Shown here: piece by piece, positions 1 through 12,782 of the stretch
Numbering within the stretch: position 1 is the stretch's first letter
Layout of the letters: every line of letters starts with the position of its first letter
From: Himantopus leucocephalus
Lineage: Eukaryota; Chordata; Aves; Charadriiformes; Recurvirostridae
Assembly (NCBI GenBank): GCA_003993805.1
Contig: RSEF01000002.1
Span: forward strand, 89,868,640 to 89,932,639
Direction of reading: 5' to 3'
DNA length: 64,000 nucleotides
Program-made: the position numbers and the translations under genes
The notes under the pieces: model-generated
The model's database searches: none
What the model saw: the letters and a program-made list of their open reading frames with translations, nothing else
What the model was told of the DNA's origin: nothing

Positions 1-1239
1 CAGATTTTCCAACTCTTGCTTTACCTCTTGGCTTCTCGGTTCCCTCAGGCTCCCCATTATGCCTCACAGCAAATCATCCAAATTATGCTTAGCATTAATG
101 AGAATCTGGACACCGCTATCTTCCGGGTGCTGTCGTCACAGACTATCTAACAGCTAATACCAATTTTTAATGAGAATAGAAGGAACCACGTCAGTCATTT
201 TAGGGATGCAAAGAATATTCATTACTGTAGATCCTTTTTCAGAAGCTTATTAGTCAATCTGTTTCTCAAAAAGTTTGAACATTTCTGGATTAACTCTAAC
301 AGTCTGTTCTTTATCCTTACATTTCTTTCAGTGCCTGTGAAGAGGAAAAAAAATGTACACCACCACCTGAACAGATGCTCAATGTCTCTCTGGGGACAGC
401 ATTTTCCACTCTGGCAGTTTGCATAAGGAAAACCTTTCTCTCAACACACACAGCTCTCTGCACACCCACAAGAACTGCCTGCGGCAGACTTTCACTGGCA
501 GGTATCGTATCAGGCCAGTAATTATGAAGCAGCATTTTCACACTTATTCTCATTCTTTTTAATTCTGGTACTGTTGTGGTTGCCTGGAACTCTGACCCTG
601 ATCAGCAGATGTATAGTGAAAAATCAATTACCTCGTCATGCAGTAATACATATGCCTGTAACTCCCAGAAGGAGACATGAAAGTTTTAATGTTTCTCGCT
701 ATGACTGTGGCTTATGGATTCAGGGCTTAGCACATCCTGCACGTGAATATGGAGGAAAAGGGTGCCCAGAGAAGGAGCTGCCCCCATGTCACATGAGCAT
801 GTCACTTCAAGTAGTGCCAAAGAGCAGTATCCCTTCTCTGGAGATTTCTACAGATGGAAAGGGACCACAACAAACTTAAAACCACAACCATGCTAATGGA
901 AGAAACAGTAGCATGCAGTTTTCAAGGAGAAGTATATGGGTTTATTTATATAGTACATGTGGTTATACTGATTTATTTAGGCAGAAAATAATTCTGTGAC
1001 CTAGTTTTGTTAAGAGTGACCAAAAGAGAGTGCAAGACATTTAAATTGTTCATTTATAAAAAGAAGAAAGTTAAACCTTCATCAAGATCACTGAGAAAAT
1101 CACTTCCTACACAAAAGCCATAACGCTGTTTAAAAATATACAGAATGCTATTTGAAAATCTATGGCTCTGGTCTATGTTGGAGGTTGCTGAATCTGGTAG
1201 CCTGACAGAGGTGAAGCTGCTGCAGCACCACGTCCCCAC

Positions 1240-2340
1240 GTCCATCCAGTTGTGAGGCATGCGGGCACACATGCATACAATACATATACACATATATCCA
1301 TGGCCACCCATACGGATCAACACAGACCAAAACCACAGCACTCAGGCAGACACAAGCTGCATCAGTGTCCTGATCCCGCTCCCCTCTCTGGCTGACCAGA
1401 ATGAACACAATTTAGCACAAAATACATACATAGATACATTATGTATCCTGCCAGTAACTGGCTGTAGATACCCAGTCTGTTCAGTAGCTGGACCCTGAAT
1501 CATACACACACACACACAGAGGTCTCTCCTGTCCAGCTTGGACCCCCTGCTTCCTCCAGTAGCCAAGCCACACAGCCTCTGGCCTCTCCAGTATCCAACT
1601 CAGGCTTATGGCCTTGTCTCCTACTCAGCAGCTAGTCTGGCCTGACCAGTAGTCATACATGCCAAGATGCACACCCACAAAGTACATGTGCAGGACAGTC
1701 TCTCTAGCTGCCCCCTCTCTCAGGCCCCTCTGACCCACAGCCCCTTGCCCTGTAGCTGGTACTTAGACCTTTCATGCACTCCAGTCTCTACAGCTGCTGC
1801 ACCGCAGACCCCAGTGACCCACGATCTCCACTCCAGTTGCTGCATGCAGATCCCCGTACATATACATGCACACAGAACATGAAGTCCCTTCATCTAGTTA
1901 GAAATGGAGGTTGAGAAGACAACAGGACAGACAGCGTGGGTCAGGCACAGGGCACGGCCAGATAACTGTACTGACCACCAGCCTGTTAATGCATGATCAA
2001 CCCCTTTAATCGCCTTATCCCTCTACTTTCCCACACTTGTTCCTCCCCCCAAACCACTATGATCCCTTCCTTCCCTCACATGTGGTTCCTCCCCTAAACA
2101 TCCCACAGTAAGTCTTGCACAATCCAAAAATGCTCCATCCCTGCATTCCATAGCCTGCTAGTAGCGACCCACTCCATCTGTAAGGTGAGCTCGGGACCCG
2201 CTCTCACTGACCCACCTGGTTGATGGTTGTCACACCCAGACACAGGGGCTGATGCCTCTCCTGTGACAGCCCAGTGAGGAGCTGGGCCAGGGTGACCCAA
2301 TTGCTCTGGTTGGGTTATTGGGGTTCCTCTGTCAGTTTCC
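1240..2340 (-). mobile_element. LTR of an endogenous retrovirus, copy A (probably solo)
   Basis: This block is the reverse complement of a related block at about 6060-7090. Two long perfect inverted matches anchor the pair: 1378-1399 against 6971-6992 (22 bases) and 1940-1960 against 6502-6522 (21 bases), with many shorter matches in the same order. Read on the minus strand it has an A/G-rich upstream part, an ATTAAAGG box near 2010 that may be a decayed TATA or polyadenylation element, and a long part made of diverged CAGCAACTGGAG-like units ending in TG/CA-rich sequence. I see no retroviral gene next to it, so it is most likely a solo LTR of an avian ERV. Boundaries are approximate and I could not find target-site duplications. 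The family assignment is inference. Confidence 0.5.
1504..1518. repeat. (AC)n microsatellite
   Basis: Seven AC units and a final A, inside LTR copy A. Confidence 0.9.
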
Positions 2341-2813
2341 CTGCTCCTTCGTATTTTTGGAGATTAGCTTTTAATTAACACATATCTAACATTCTGTCCA
2401 GCTGATCTCACTTGGGAAGAGTCAGTGGAGTTCAGAAAGTACAGACATTGACACTAGCAGAAGGTCGGGACAAGGAAAGTATCTAAATCCCTTGTTAAAG
2501 CAGGGACATGCTTTTTCCAGCAAGGACTGGCTACGTGCAGCTGCCATGATTTCTCACCCCAGTAGTAGCCTGAGGAGGGTGGGAGTCACTGCTGGGGCTG
2601 CTCCAGCAGCGCTGAACATAGCTCTCCATCACAACTTCTGCCGCATAACTGCGGTCTACCCCCAGCAAAGGAGGAAAAGTGGCAGAGCTTTGCCACATGG
2701 GACCCATCAGCATCAGCTGGACATCCGAGCCCTGCATCAGGCAATTCAAATGCAGAGCTGCGTTTAACACTGACTCTGCTGAAAAAAGGGGTCTCACAAA
2801 GTGAGGTATTGAT

Positions 2814-2842
2814 TCTACTCTACTCTATTCTATTCTACTCTA
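2814..2842. repeat. Pentanucleotide microsatellite (TCTAY)n
   Basis: Five complete TCTAC/TCTAT units and a partial sixth in tandem. Confidence 0.92.
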
Positions 2843-4452
2843 GCTGAACAGGCATTTAATGGTGATTGACAAAGCCCAGGACTGTTGACACAGGTAGGTC
2901 CAGGGAGGATTCAGAACATGTTTACAAAGGTTGCTGCTTGCTCCCCCGCTGTCCTGGGCAAGCCAGCTCTGCTCCTGTGCAACCCCAGGATTTGACTCAG
3001 GAATATTTTTAGCTAATGCAGCTCAATAGAAGCTGAAATAATGTAGCAGAGAGAAAATAACTAGAGACTGATTTAGGGGACTACGTGTGTAGCATGTACA
3101 AGAGACTCTGAAGTGACACGGTCAGTACCAGTAACAGTAGAAAGGGAATCATCTCTGCCTTCAGAGGTCATCAGTGCAGCATCAATAAACTGAACTGAGG
3201 TGAGAAAGTTAGCCAAAAACCCAAGGAAAACATTCACTGTCTAAACTGCTGGATAGCAGAAAAAAAAGGTGTCATCACTGACGACCGAACAGCAAATGAA
3301 GCAAAATCTTAGAGCAAACAATGCAGAGCATCACTTAGTACCATGTACTTAGAGTGTTATTCAAGGTGCCTTATTATCTCCTTTTAATTTTCAGCATTCT
3401 ACTTCTCTTACTTATTAGCATTTATGCTTTTGTCACCATTTTTGCATGGATAATTTCCATCTGTTTCTTCTTGTTCCCCTTGTCCTTTTTGCTGCATGTT
3501 CTTTTTTACATCATGACCATTTCTACTGTTTTAAGAATTTCAAAGTGTTATCCTATGCTTATTTTACTAAAAAGAAGGGGATGGGGAGGGACTCAAAGAT
3601 AAGCCCTAAGGGTCTTAACCAACCTGAGTGTATTTGATGTTACAAAATTAATTAAACATGGTAAGTGAGTGGACCTAAATAGCATGTTAGCATAAAAGCA
3701 CTCAGTCGAAATGCCACCACTTCACTGCCCAGTTAGGCTCAGGGGACACCGTCACTACAGCAACAGCCTCTCCGGGTGTCACACTGGGAGCACACCATCT
3801 CCCCTCTCTGTTCCTGCCCGCGGGTCCGCGCAAGTTGGCTGGAGCAGGCAGACAGCCTGGGAGCGTTTATTGTTGTCACCGCGGGCCATTCTCTCCACAG
3901 GCTGAATGTTAATGACCCTTTCCACAGGCCAAGCAGTGTATAAGCATCCAAAACACCTCTCTAAGAAAGAGAGAGTGTGTGTGTGTATGCAAAGGTCAGC
4001 AACAGTCAGCATTTGGACACCATGAGCAAAACCCCAGCAGACCTCTGGCAGAAGCTGAAACTCCATCTCACCACTTACATACTAGAGGACACAGGATTAT
4101 TGCACACATCATATGTGCATTCAGAGTGTCACGCTTTCTCGTGCAAGCTGCTGCAAACCTCCTTGAATAATCCAAACAGTTTCACTAGAAGTAAGTATAT
4201 AAGTGCTCATCGGGACACCATCTCTTCCTGTCTGCAAAAAATTTGGGCAAGATCTCATCTCTACGAGTCTTGGGACAAAGCGTGGCAAATAATGCTAGTA
4301 AACAGGACAGCCAAAGCCTGCTGTGGATAGACTCAACAAATGTTGCTGTGATAGAGCCATTGCTGAACTAAGACCATACAGAGTGAGACAGTATTCAAGA
4401 CAAAGATTATTCAAAGGTGGCCCTTAGAAATCTTTTAAACAAACAGAGAAAA

Positions 4453-4502
4453 TCTCTTCAAAGCAAAACTCAATTTATCTCTTCAGAGCAAAACTCAATT
4501 TT
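4453..4502. repeat. 25-base tandem duplication
   Basis: TCTCTTCAAAGCAAAACTCA and the next five bases recur at 4478-4502 with one internal change (CAAAG/CAGAG) and a changed last base. Confidence 0.9.
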
Positions 4503-5491
4503 GGCTTCTAAAAGACAAGAGCATATCTACGTTGAGAGACTCAAAATCTCTTGGTTCAGAGTTTAAGACACTTATTTGCATGGGAACAGACTGAAATAAT
4601 TTCCCCCAGTTTAAAACTGGTCAGATGAACTTTTAAGGTCTTTTCATCCTCTTCTGAAGTAGCAGATACTGGCAACAGCTGTAGGAAGGACAGGCACTGG
4701 GTTCTTAAATAGCTAGTCTTGCACGCATGGAAGTCTTCCTACTTACAGTGGAACCAGTTATTCTTGCTTAGGAATCAAGGACAAAATTTTCTCTGGGTCA
4801 GATTGATAAGGATGTGGAGGGCACCTGCTTCCTTCTTCAGCACTGAAAACAAACATCTGCTGGGATCAGTTAGGGTGATTTTGCTCAGGCGTTTGATTCT
4901 TGCATTGTTGAGGCCTTAATTACTGGCCACTTATCAGTCTGCCTTAGTTCTGTGTGTCTATAAGCAGCTAATCTTCTGGACACCTAAACTGTTTCGACAT
5001 TGATAATTCTAAATTATTTGTTAAAACAGTTTAGAGGGTTGTGGATTAACTATGCTATTGTATATCCAAAGACACTAGAGCTGGCCTAAGGTTCAGCTAT
5101 ATCTCTGCAAGCACAGCTCTGTTTTTCCAGAGGAGTGTAAATGCTTTCACACAGCCTGAACTCCTAAAGCCCATGGACCTGCGCTAGCTGCAGAGCCAGC
5201 TTGCTTACTTCAAGCCTGTATTCTTATGTCTTCTGAGCTGACAGCCTGCTATACATCTATAAGAAAATACATCCTCAAACAGACAAAGAAAATAAAACTG
5301 AAAATAGATTCACGAACGTAACTTTATGTCTGATAAGCCACAGCCTCTGCTCAGACTGTTGCTGTCAAAGCTAAAACATAGAGAACAAAATCAGCAACAG
5401 TGGAGGTGCCAAACATCAGCTGTAACTAATACTGTCCCACTCAGAAACCAATAGAGCTAGCACAGTCCACGCAGATGATCTTTGCAGCAAC

Positions 5492-5694
5492 TATAGAATC
5501 ATAGAATCACAGAATGGTTTAAGTTGGAAGGGACCTTAAAGATCATCTAGTTCCAACGCCCGCACCATAGGCAGGGACANGCCTCCAGGGACAGGGTCTC
5601 CAACACTTCCGGGGGCAACTTGTTCCAGTGTCTCACCACCCTCATGGTGATAGAATTTCTTCCTGATATCTAATCTAAATCTACCCTCTTCCAG
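5492..5694 (-). mobile_element. CR1 LINE 3' end, interrupted by assembly gap
   Basis: Reverse-complemented CR1 tail. It starts with the repeated ATAGAATCATAGAATCAC terminus, then GTTGGAAGGGACCTTA and the untranslated region with CTCCAGGGACAGGG and TTCCTGATATCTAATCTAAA. These are familiar 3' features of avian CR1. The element runs directly into the 100-N gap, so its 5' extent is unknown. A single N lies inside it at 5580. CR1 elements are 5'-truncated retrotransposons and this copy is inactive. Confidence 0.9.
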
Positions 5695-5794
5695 NNNNNN
5701 NNNNNNNNNNNNNNNNNNNNNNNNNNNNNNNNNNNNNNNNNNNNNNNNNNNNNNNNNNNNNNNNNNNNNNNNNNNNNNNNNNNNNNNNNNNNNN
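5695..5794. other. Assembly gap (100 N)
   Basis: A run of exactly 100 Ns, the conventional placeholder for a scaffold gap of unknown size. It cuts the CR1 copy on its left. Confidence 0.98.
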
Positions 5795-6059
5795 TGATGA
5801 GATATAGAAGCATAAGAAGCACTATTAACTCTGAAAAAGCTAAGTAGATCTATGGAAATATTTGTAATTTAGATATGGTATGTTCTTTTAGAGATTTCCC
5901 TTAAGTATGAATCGCAAAACACGTGTTAAGCATCATCTCATGAATCTTGATAGAAATAATCATGCAATTATTGTTAGGTTAAGTGATCAAAAGCTGCACA
6001 CAGGCGCGCACACACACAGAGGAGCACAGAGACACAACGGTGAGGAAAAGCCTGAATAA

Positions 6060-7090
6060 CACCCGGCTACTCCCAGGCCCATCACAGGAGCCATCAGCCC
6101 ACCTTCACAAGCCCAGAGGGGCACAGAGGCACAAAGGCAGGCAGGAACCCAAATTAAGGATGCAGAGGAGGGGACACCCTGTCCAGGCCCCTCTCCGGGC
6201 TGTCCCAGGGGACCCTCAGTCCCAGTGCCAGGTGTGACACCCATCCCCATGGGTCATCAGGAACAGCTCTCCAGACCACCTCTTGGACTAAAAGAGGTCA
6301 CTGCCCAGGGGCATGGGACACGTGATGGATGCAGGGCAATGCAAGACTTATTATGAGATGTTTAGGGCAGGAACCAAAGGAAAGGAAAGGGAGAGGTCAT
6401 GGTGCTTTGGGGAGAGACAACAGAACAGAGGGAAAATAGAGGGATGAGAGGATAAAAGGAGTCAGTCCAATGTAAACAGCTTACTTGTTGGTACTCTGGC
6501 CTGGCCGTGCCCTGTGCCTGACCACTGCAGTCTGTCCTGCCTTCTCATTAAACTCCATTTCTAACTCTTTTTCTTTGTGAGAGACTCTCTAGTCTGTGCA
6601 AACGTGTGTGCACGGAGGTCTGCATGCAGCCACTGGGGCACGGCCACAAGCCACGGGGGCCCCTGTGTCAGCAACTGGAGCGAGCGTGGATGTGCAAGTG
6701 AGTGTGTGAGCACCAGCGATGACCAAGCGGTACCAGCTGGTGGGTAGGTGACGTGACCCGGGAGACTGCCAGAGGGATGTCTGTGTGTGTGTGCATGGCT
6801 GTGAGCGAGGGGGGCTGCACCAGCAGCTGGAGCGGGGCTGGCACGTCCAAGTGCCGGCAGCTGGGGAGACTGGGATCCAGGTGCAGCTACTGGGCAGACT
6901 GAACCCAGCTGCTGGAGGGACCCACACAGCACATGTGCACTGATAGATATTCCACTGACAGGCCTTCATCCTGGTCAGCCAGAGAGGGGAGCAGGATGAG
7001 GCCATTAGTTCTCTTTGTGTTTGCATGAGTGCTGCGTATGTCGGTCTGTGTGGCCGACCACATATCCATGTATGTATGTTGGATACATCT
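6060..7090 (+). mobile_element. LTR of an endogenous retrovirus, copy B (probably solo)
   Basis: Plus-strand partner of the block at 1240-2340. It shows a GATAAAAGG TATA-like box at 6451-6459 and an ATTAAA polyadenylation-like signal at 6547-6552 about 95 bases later, followed by a GT-rich downstream part. That is the order expected of U3, R and U5 in an LTR. The 3' half contains several diverged units of the form CAGCTGGAG or CAGCAACTGG. Open frames of up to 175 codons run through it on the minus strand, but they are low-complexity shadows of these units. No gag, pol or env remnant is adjacent. Ends are approximate. Confidence 0.5.
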
Positions 7091-9949
7091 GTAGAAATGC
7101 AGCGCACTTTTGCCAAATAGAGGTCAAATCAGAGTAACCATTTTCCCTTTACAAGACACATGAATTTTCAAGATAGAAGACACACAGATCTTATTTTTTT
7201 AACTTCATAGAAAATCCCACACAGTAGAAAACCACTGGTTCCTCCAGAAAAGAGAGGAAAGAATATAACTGCCATCTGTGGAAGAAGATATACAACACAA
7301 GCCATAAGGCTCGCGTTGCTGGTAGCAGTCTCGAAGAATCAGTACATAGACAAGACAGCCATACCAGAGGGCTTTTTGTTCATCAGGGGGTACCTGCTGA
7401 AAGTGCTCTGAGGGTTGAAACACTTAATGATCCAACTGCTAGGAACCCAATAGCAGGCTTGTAAGTAGCAAAAAAGAGGAAAGCCTGCCACATGCTGTCA
7501 AAATTATCTACCTAACTTTTAAAAGCATCCGTAAAATTTAATCTATCAACATTTTCAAAGAATAGGCAGGGCCCGATTACAGCCTGCAGAATCAGGCCCC
7601 AAAAGGAGGTGTCTGGGCCACCAACCCCTCCATGCAGGAACAAAGAGGTTCTAGTAGCAGGAGGATTCACCTGGCTGCCAAGTTAAAAATCAATGGGTAT
7701 GGCCTATTCAGGAAAAAACAAACAAACCAACCCACAGCGGGCTGAAAAGGGGAAAAAAATTACCAATTTCTTAGACACTACAGATCTTAAAACAAATTAT
7801 ACCAAAAGCTCATGAATCAGAAATCAAGCAGGAACCATAATCTGGATGTACACTAATACTAGTTAGTGCATATACACCAGCAGATTACATAAGAATAAGG
7901 CAGCAGCTTCATCTTTAACTGTCTCTCGCACATAGAATAAAATTTGTATTGTAATAGGAGACCTCAGCCTAGTTGATGGTAAATGAACAAGATCTTGTGG
8001 ATATAGCCTTGGAATTTCCCAATTCAAACGTTCTTGAAACTAACAAAATTTTCATTTAGCACTTTTTTTCATCCACCAGGACAGAACATTATCTTAGGAT
8101 TTATCCAGGCTACCGGGAAGGAACTGATCACACAAGCAAAGACCAAAGGCTACTTACATAAAAGTTGTTACATATTGTTTCTTTTTGCTATATGCATTTT
8201 TGAACAGAGTAAAAAAAAAAGTATATATGTACACATGTATGCTGCCCAGTTACAATTTTGTGCCTCTAAAAGGGACCCCTATTACAGTGCTGCAAGGAGC
8301 TACCAAAAAATTCCCAAAAGGTAAGGAACACTAGTTTAAAGGAAAAAAAAAAACAAAAACAAACCATGAATGACAGTTTGTAGTGATTTAGCCAAGGTTT
8401 GGAAAACATTTAGCCACAGCTAATGAAAGAAAAGATTACAAGAGCAACAAAATTGCTTGTGGAGAGAGTAAAACAACAATATGTTTTTAAAAGACTTTTT
8501 TTAAAGACTTTTTTTTTAAAATCACACTCCTCGCATATAACAAAGGGAAAAAGAAAAATGGAAGCTTATAGGATGTTTAATGATTTTGGTTAGCTCTTTT
8601 ACAACAAATTAAGAACAAAATGACCTCTAACGATAGCATCAACCCATTATGAGATCAGAATGGTTGAGCAGTTGATAATAGAGCAGGAAAAATACAAGTA
8701 TTTGATTAGAATCTGTTCTGGTTTGAGGAGAAACAGGTTATGTGTTTATAGAAAGGGATGGCAGCGAAATACTTTCCATTCCAGCGATAACTGAAAGGGA
8801 TGTTAAGTTGCGAAAGTCTTCTGAGCCAAATGCCTTAACACCATAATTAGAGTCATGTTCTCTTGCAGCAGTCCTAACCACCAGGCTCAACAACACCCCC
8901 TGCTTGGCAGTAGGATGCTCACCTGGAAAGAGGGGGCAGAATCCTGGATTCCAGACTGTGTGCCTTGTAAGGGTTAGGATTAGAATTTTCAACAGAAAAA
9001 AAACAACCAAGCCAACATACATACACAGCTGCTTTTTCATAAAGTGAGACTGGTACACAGGACTCTTTTTCCTCCTCCCTGTCACAGATCCCATAGCTGT
9101 GCATTAAACTCCCCACAGAACTGCAAGGTGTTTTACTAAGGATTTTACTGTAGAGCCTGTGTCTCTGTGCTGAGCACTGCAGAACACTAACCTCCTTGTA
9201 GCCCTAGCCCCCTGTTAGCATTTGGCACTGCGGCAGCTGCTCCTGGCACGCTAAGGCTAATGTCCACGTTGCAAGAAAGATGTTGACGAAGCACAAGTAA
9301 GGACTCAAAGAAGAACTGCGAGTGATGAAAGGCTTAGCTCGTGCAAAAGCAGGCAACTCATTTATTTCACTGACAAACAGGTTATGAGGCAAATTCATGA
9401 TAGTCTAGAAGTACTCTCATGGGAGAAACAGAAATTGGATATTGTTGTGTCTGTCAGTCTACCGGCCAAAAAGAATGAGATCCAGAAGCTGGGTGACAAG
9501 GTGAGACAAATTCCTACTAGGAAAGAGGAACAAAACTTTAACACTGACGGTCAACAACCGTGGAAAAAATAGGAAGGCTTGTGGAAGCCATCTCCATCAT
9601 TGCCAACTTTTAAACCAAGGTGGATTCCCTCCCCACAAAAGACATGCAGAGGTTAAACAGAAACTAGTTCATGTAACCAGCAGAGAGTGTGTTGAAGGAT
9701 TCTTTAACCCAGCAGGAGGCTTTTATCTCAGTATCTCTGACAGCAACCAACACCGGATAATCAAGAGCATGCTAAGCCTTTCAGCTTTACTGAAGCCAAT
9801 TTTGGGTGTAAAACTTTACAGAGGACAAAAAAATGAATGACAAAACCAGTAAGACAGGCTCTGCCAAATGTGAAAATAAGCAAATGCTTCTGAACATTGA
9901 TTTTTCTCTACTGATGGACTGAAGGTATTATAAACTTCCAAAATGCTAT

Positions 9950-10190
9950 GGGATGCCAGAATTAATGGAAGATGCTGAAAAACTGGAGACAGTCCAGCAG
10001 AGGGCTACCAAAAGCATTATAAGGCAGAAGAACTTGACAGAAGAAAGACTGAAAGAATGGGGTTTGTTCAGCCAAGAGAACAGAAGGCTCAGAGGAGATT
10101 TAATCAAAGTCTTCCAATACGTAGGAAATAGTTATAAAGGAGATGCGGGTACTTTCTACAGAAGGATACTTGCTATAGGTACAAGATACA
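9950..10190 (+). mobile_element. CR1 LINE fragment, end of reverse-transcriptase ORF
   Basis: Plus-strand remnant of the C-terminal part of CR1 ORF2. The frame reads EKLETVQQRATKSI, then EERLKEWGLFSQENRRLRGD, which matches the conserved end of CR1 polymerase (RVQRRATK ... [19 protein letters not shown]). The typical 3' untranslated region and octamer tail do not follow, so the copy is truncated at both ends. Confidence 0.8.
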
Positions 10191-12655
10191 TATTCTATAA
10201 TAGCTGATGTTTAGCTACAGGTGGATTTGTTATACCACCGTCTTTCTGTTTCTTAAGTGCATACTACTGGTTCCCTATCTGTCCTCTAGACAAAAAACAC
10301 ATGCCAGAAGGAAAATACTCTGTTTATTGCTAACATTGTCATGTATTTTTTCTGTTTTGTTGAGACAAATCAGTAGCCCCGAAATCAAAATAATATATTT
10401 TTGTCAAAGATAAGCGTAGCTCCGCAAGTCAGATTTACTCTACTTAGCCCTGAACGTGTTTCTGTAAGCTTTCTAATTTCAGTCTACTGGTAGTTTCTCA
10501 TCTCTGGGCATTAGTGACCAAACATTGCAAAGCGGCTTCAGTTCAGGCCTCACCAATATATTTTTTTCTTTTTCCCAAAACACCCCATTCAACGGCATGG
10601 TCCTTTTAAACAACTACACCCCGGTTCTCTTTTGTTGTTGTTGTCAGAAATTACACACACTTATTCTACACCAAGTTGAGGTATACCACTGATAAATGTT
10701 CTTTCTCTTTTTAGTGTAATCGGTATCTCTAATCTAATCGTTTATTTGTGGTCTCAATTTCTAAAAGCAAAGAACACAAAACAAACATGTTTTTGCTTAC
10801 ACTCCAAAGTATAAACAATAGTAATCTAAAAGTGTACAGAGGGCAAATAAACTGCAATAGTGGCATTTAGTCCCTGCCACACATTCTTAAGAACACAGCG
10901 CACTCAGTACTTTCAGCAACTGCCAAACTATTCAGAACATTTAATACGTTTTACAAAGAGAGAATAGAAAATCGATAACATCCTGGAAATTAAACACTCT
11001 TAACAAATTTACAAATTGCTCCAAGACTTTCACTCTTTCTGAATGAAACAGGAAGTTACAGAAGAGATGAAAGACACTAATTGTACATCACAGCCCATGA
11101 TTTATTTCTTTTGAGTTTGGAGACCTGATGTTTCTAAAAATATAACACCTTCTGAAAGTAGTGTTTTAGATATACCAAATTCTAATGGTCTAGAAAGATA
11201 GGCAGGAAAAATAAATAAATTCTGCAAACAGCAACTTTAACCAAAAACTCTTTTAGGGAAGGAATGCCAAACATTAATACTGTTTTAGCAGCATATCTAT
11301 GTCCAGAATAAAAGCCATAGGTCGACATAAAACCAAGAATAACATTCTTCCTGATTTATTCTACTACAATTATCAGTAACTGTATTACTGAATTATTAAA
11401 ATACTACATTGGGTGCACTTCAATTTCAGTATTCCATATAACACAGATCTGCAGCCATATCTGGAAATAAAATGTATTTTCCTGAACAACAACTTAGAAG
11501 GCACGACTTTTGTAAAATTACTGCAATTTTGAAGTTACCCATTGATGCACAATGTTTTTCAAAATGAGGCTCAAGTAGCTTAAAAGGTAAGCAGAAACTA
11601 TTTGCTTCATTTTTCGCTTTATTCACAATAAATAGCATGATGTCTATCTTGTTCTACTGGTATGTTTATAAAAATGTACTTAACTTTTAAGGTTCAGTGT
11701 CATTTTGATGCAAAAGTTAAAATAATTCTGTTTCCCTAAAATGACATAACCATATTAAAAAAACCCCATGAATTTGCTTTTCAAAATAAAACCTAAATTT
11801 TTCCTTAAAAATACAGATTCCTATCAATGACAGCTGGGATCATCACAGTACCACAAAAAAAAAAAAATGTAGTATCTCACCGTTTAATAGATCTTCTGCA
11901 AGACAGTAAGGAGAAACAACTCCTAATATTTGGATTTTTAAAAATTATTAATCTGCAGTATGCCATGTAGTAAAGTATCAGAGTTGAGATACAAGCCAAG
12001 ACCCAACTGCAAACACAGATGGGCTCCCTCACTGTCGTAGAGTCTGGAGCCAGCCAGTCCCTTTCAATCAGGGGGCCCAACCAGGAGGAGGCTCTAAAAT
12101 TCCTACAAATGGCTGAGAATTACAGAAGGAGGGTAAGCCCTACAGCAGACTTGGAGAGGGCAATGTCTTCACAACAGATCTTCAATCCAGCAGACCTCAG
12201 GGTTTTCAAAGGAACAATGCTTTTTTGAGTCAAAGATAACACTGACATCTGAAAAAATCCTTGGTCTTGGAAGTTAGGCTTTAATGAGGTGAAGAGAGGA
12301 GCAATGTGGTTTACATACCAGAGTGGTAATGCATCTACCACAGTATGGCTGCATCACATAATTTTTCGAGCAATGTTAGTTTTCACATTGGTAAGTGCTA
12401 CGTGGCTGTAGATTCTACCACTTAAGTGTGTTATGCAGCAAGACATAACTTTACTGGCACCCTCATTATCAGAAATTGACGACCTGTGAATTAAGTCTGT
12501 AGCCATTCAGAAATGAAGAGAGAAATAAGTTTATACTCCTAAGCACCCACTGAGGCACTCCTGGCTCATTTACCAGGCGATTCAGTGCACAATTAATCAT
12601 TAATTCCACAAAGCACCTACCTGCCAAACCAAGTGTTCCTTTACAACAGCTGTAC

Positions 12656-12782
12656 CTGATAGACAGACGCTCAGCACAATCGTATGAGATGCAGAGGTCA
12701 AGACGCTGGCAACTATAGCGTCCCTCATGTTGAAGGGCAGCATGGTATACACCACAAAAATAATGAACAAGAAAAATGAGAC
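12656..12782 (-). CDS. ADCY2: ADCY2 exon 3 (adenylyl cyclase type 2, membrane domain 1)
   Basis: Next coding exon of the same gene, 43 kb downstream of exon 2 on the minus strand. It is 127 bases: 42 codons plus one base, so it enters in phase 0 (matching the end of exon 2) and leaves in phase 1. The translation starts VSFFLFIIFVVYTMLPFNMR and ends in IVLSVCLS, which is the ADCY2 sequence right after the PWDQ that ends exon 2. It supplies transmembrane helix 4 and most of helix 5. The acceptor reads TTGCACAG|GTC and the donor ATCAG|GTACAG on the minus strand. Two substitutions against the mammalian protein as I remember it are conservative (Ile to Val, Ser to Ala). The longer open frame over this spot (12469-12852, minus) is in a different frame and is not the protein. 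Exon 4 (human residues after CLS) was not found to the left. Confidence 0.95.

Larger units (their letters stand above)
1..12655 (-). other. ADCY2: ADCY2 intron 3 (partial, 3' end outside window)
   Basis: Noncoding sequence between exon 3 and an exon 4 that lies beyond the left edge. I looked on the minus strand for the expected continuation (a membrane helix followed by the HLMELALQQT region) and did not see it. The segment holds two inverted LTR copies, two CR1 pieces, one 100-N gap, a pentanucleotide microsatellite and a small 25-base duplication. Outside those I see only AT-rich unique sequence with short, unconvincing open frames, including 2350-5490, 7100-9940 and 10200-12650. Confidence 0.85.

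Noticed and set aside
6561..7116. Minus-strand open frames of 123 and 175 codons
   Set aside because: They run against an LTR with repeated CAGCTGG-type units. Cysteine/threonine/histidine-rich composition reflects the GT repeats.
1..12650. Search for ADCY2 exon 4
   Set aside because: No minus-strand segment with the expected helix and HLMELALQQT-type sequence was seen, so the exon is taken to lie outside the window.
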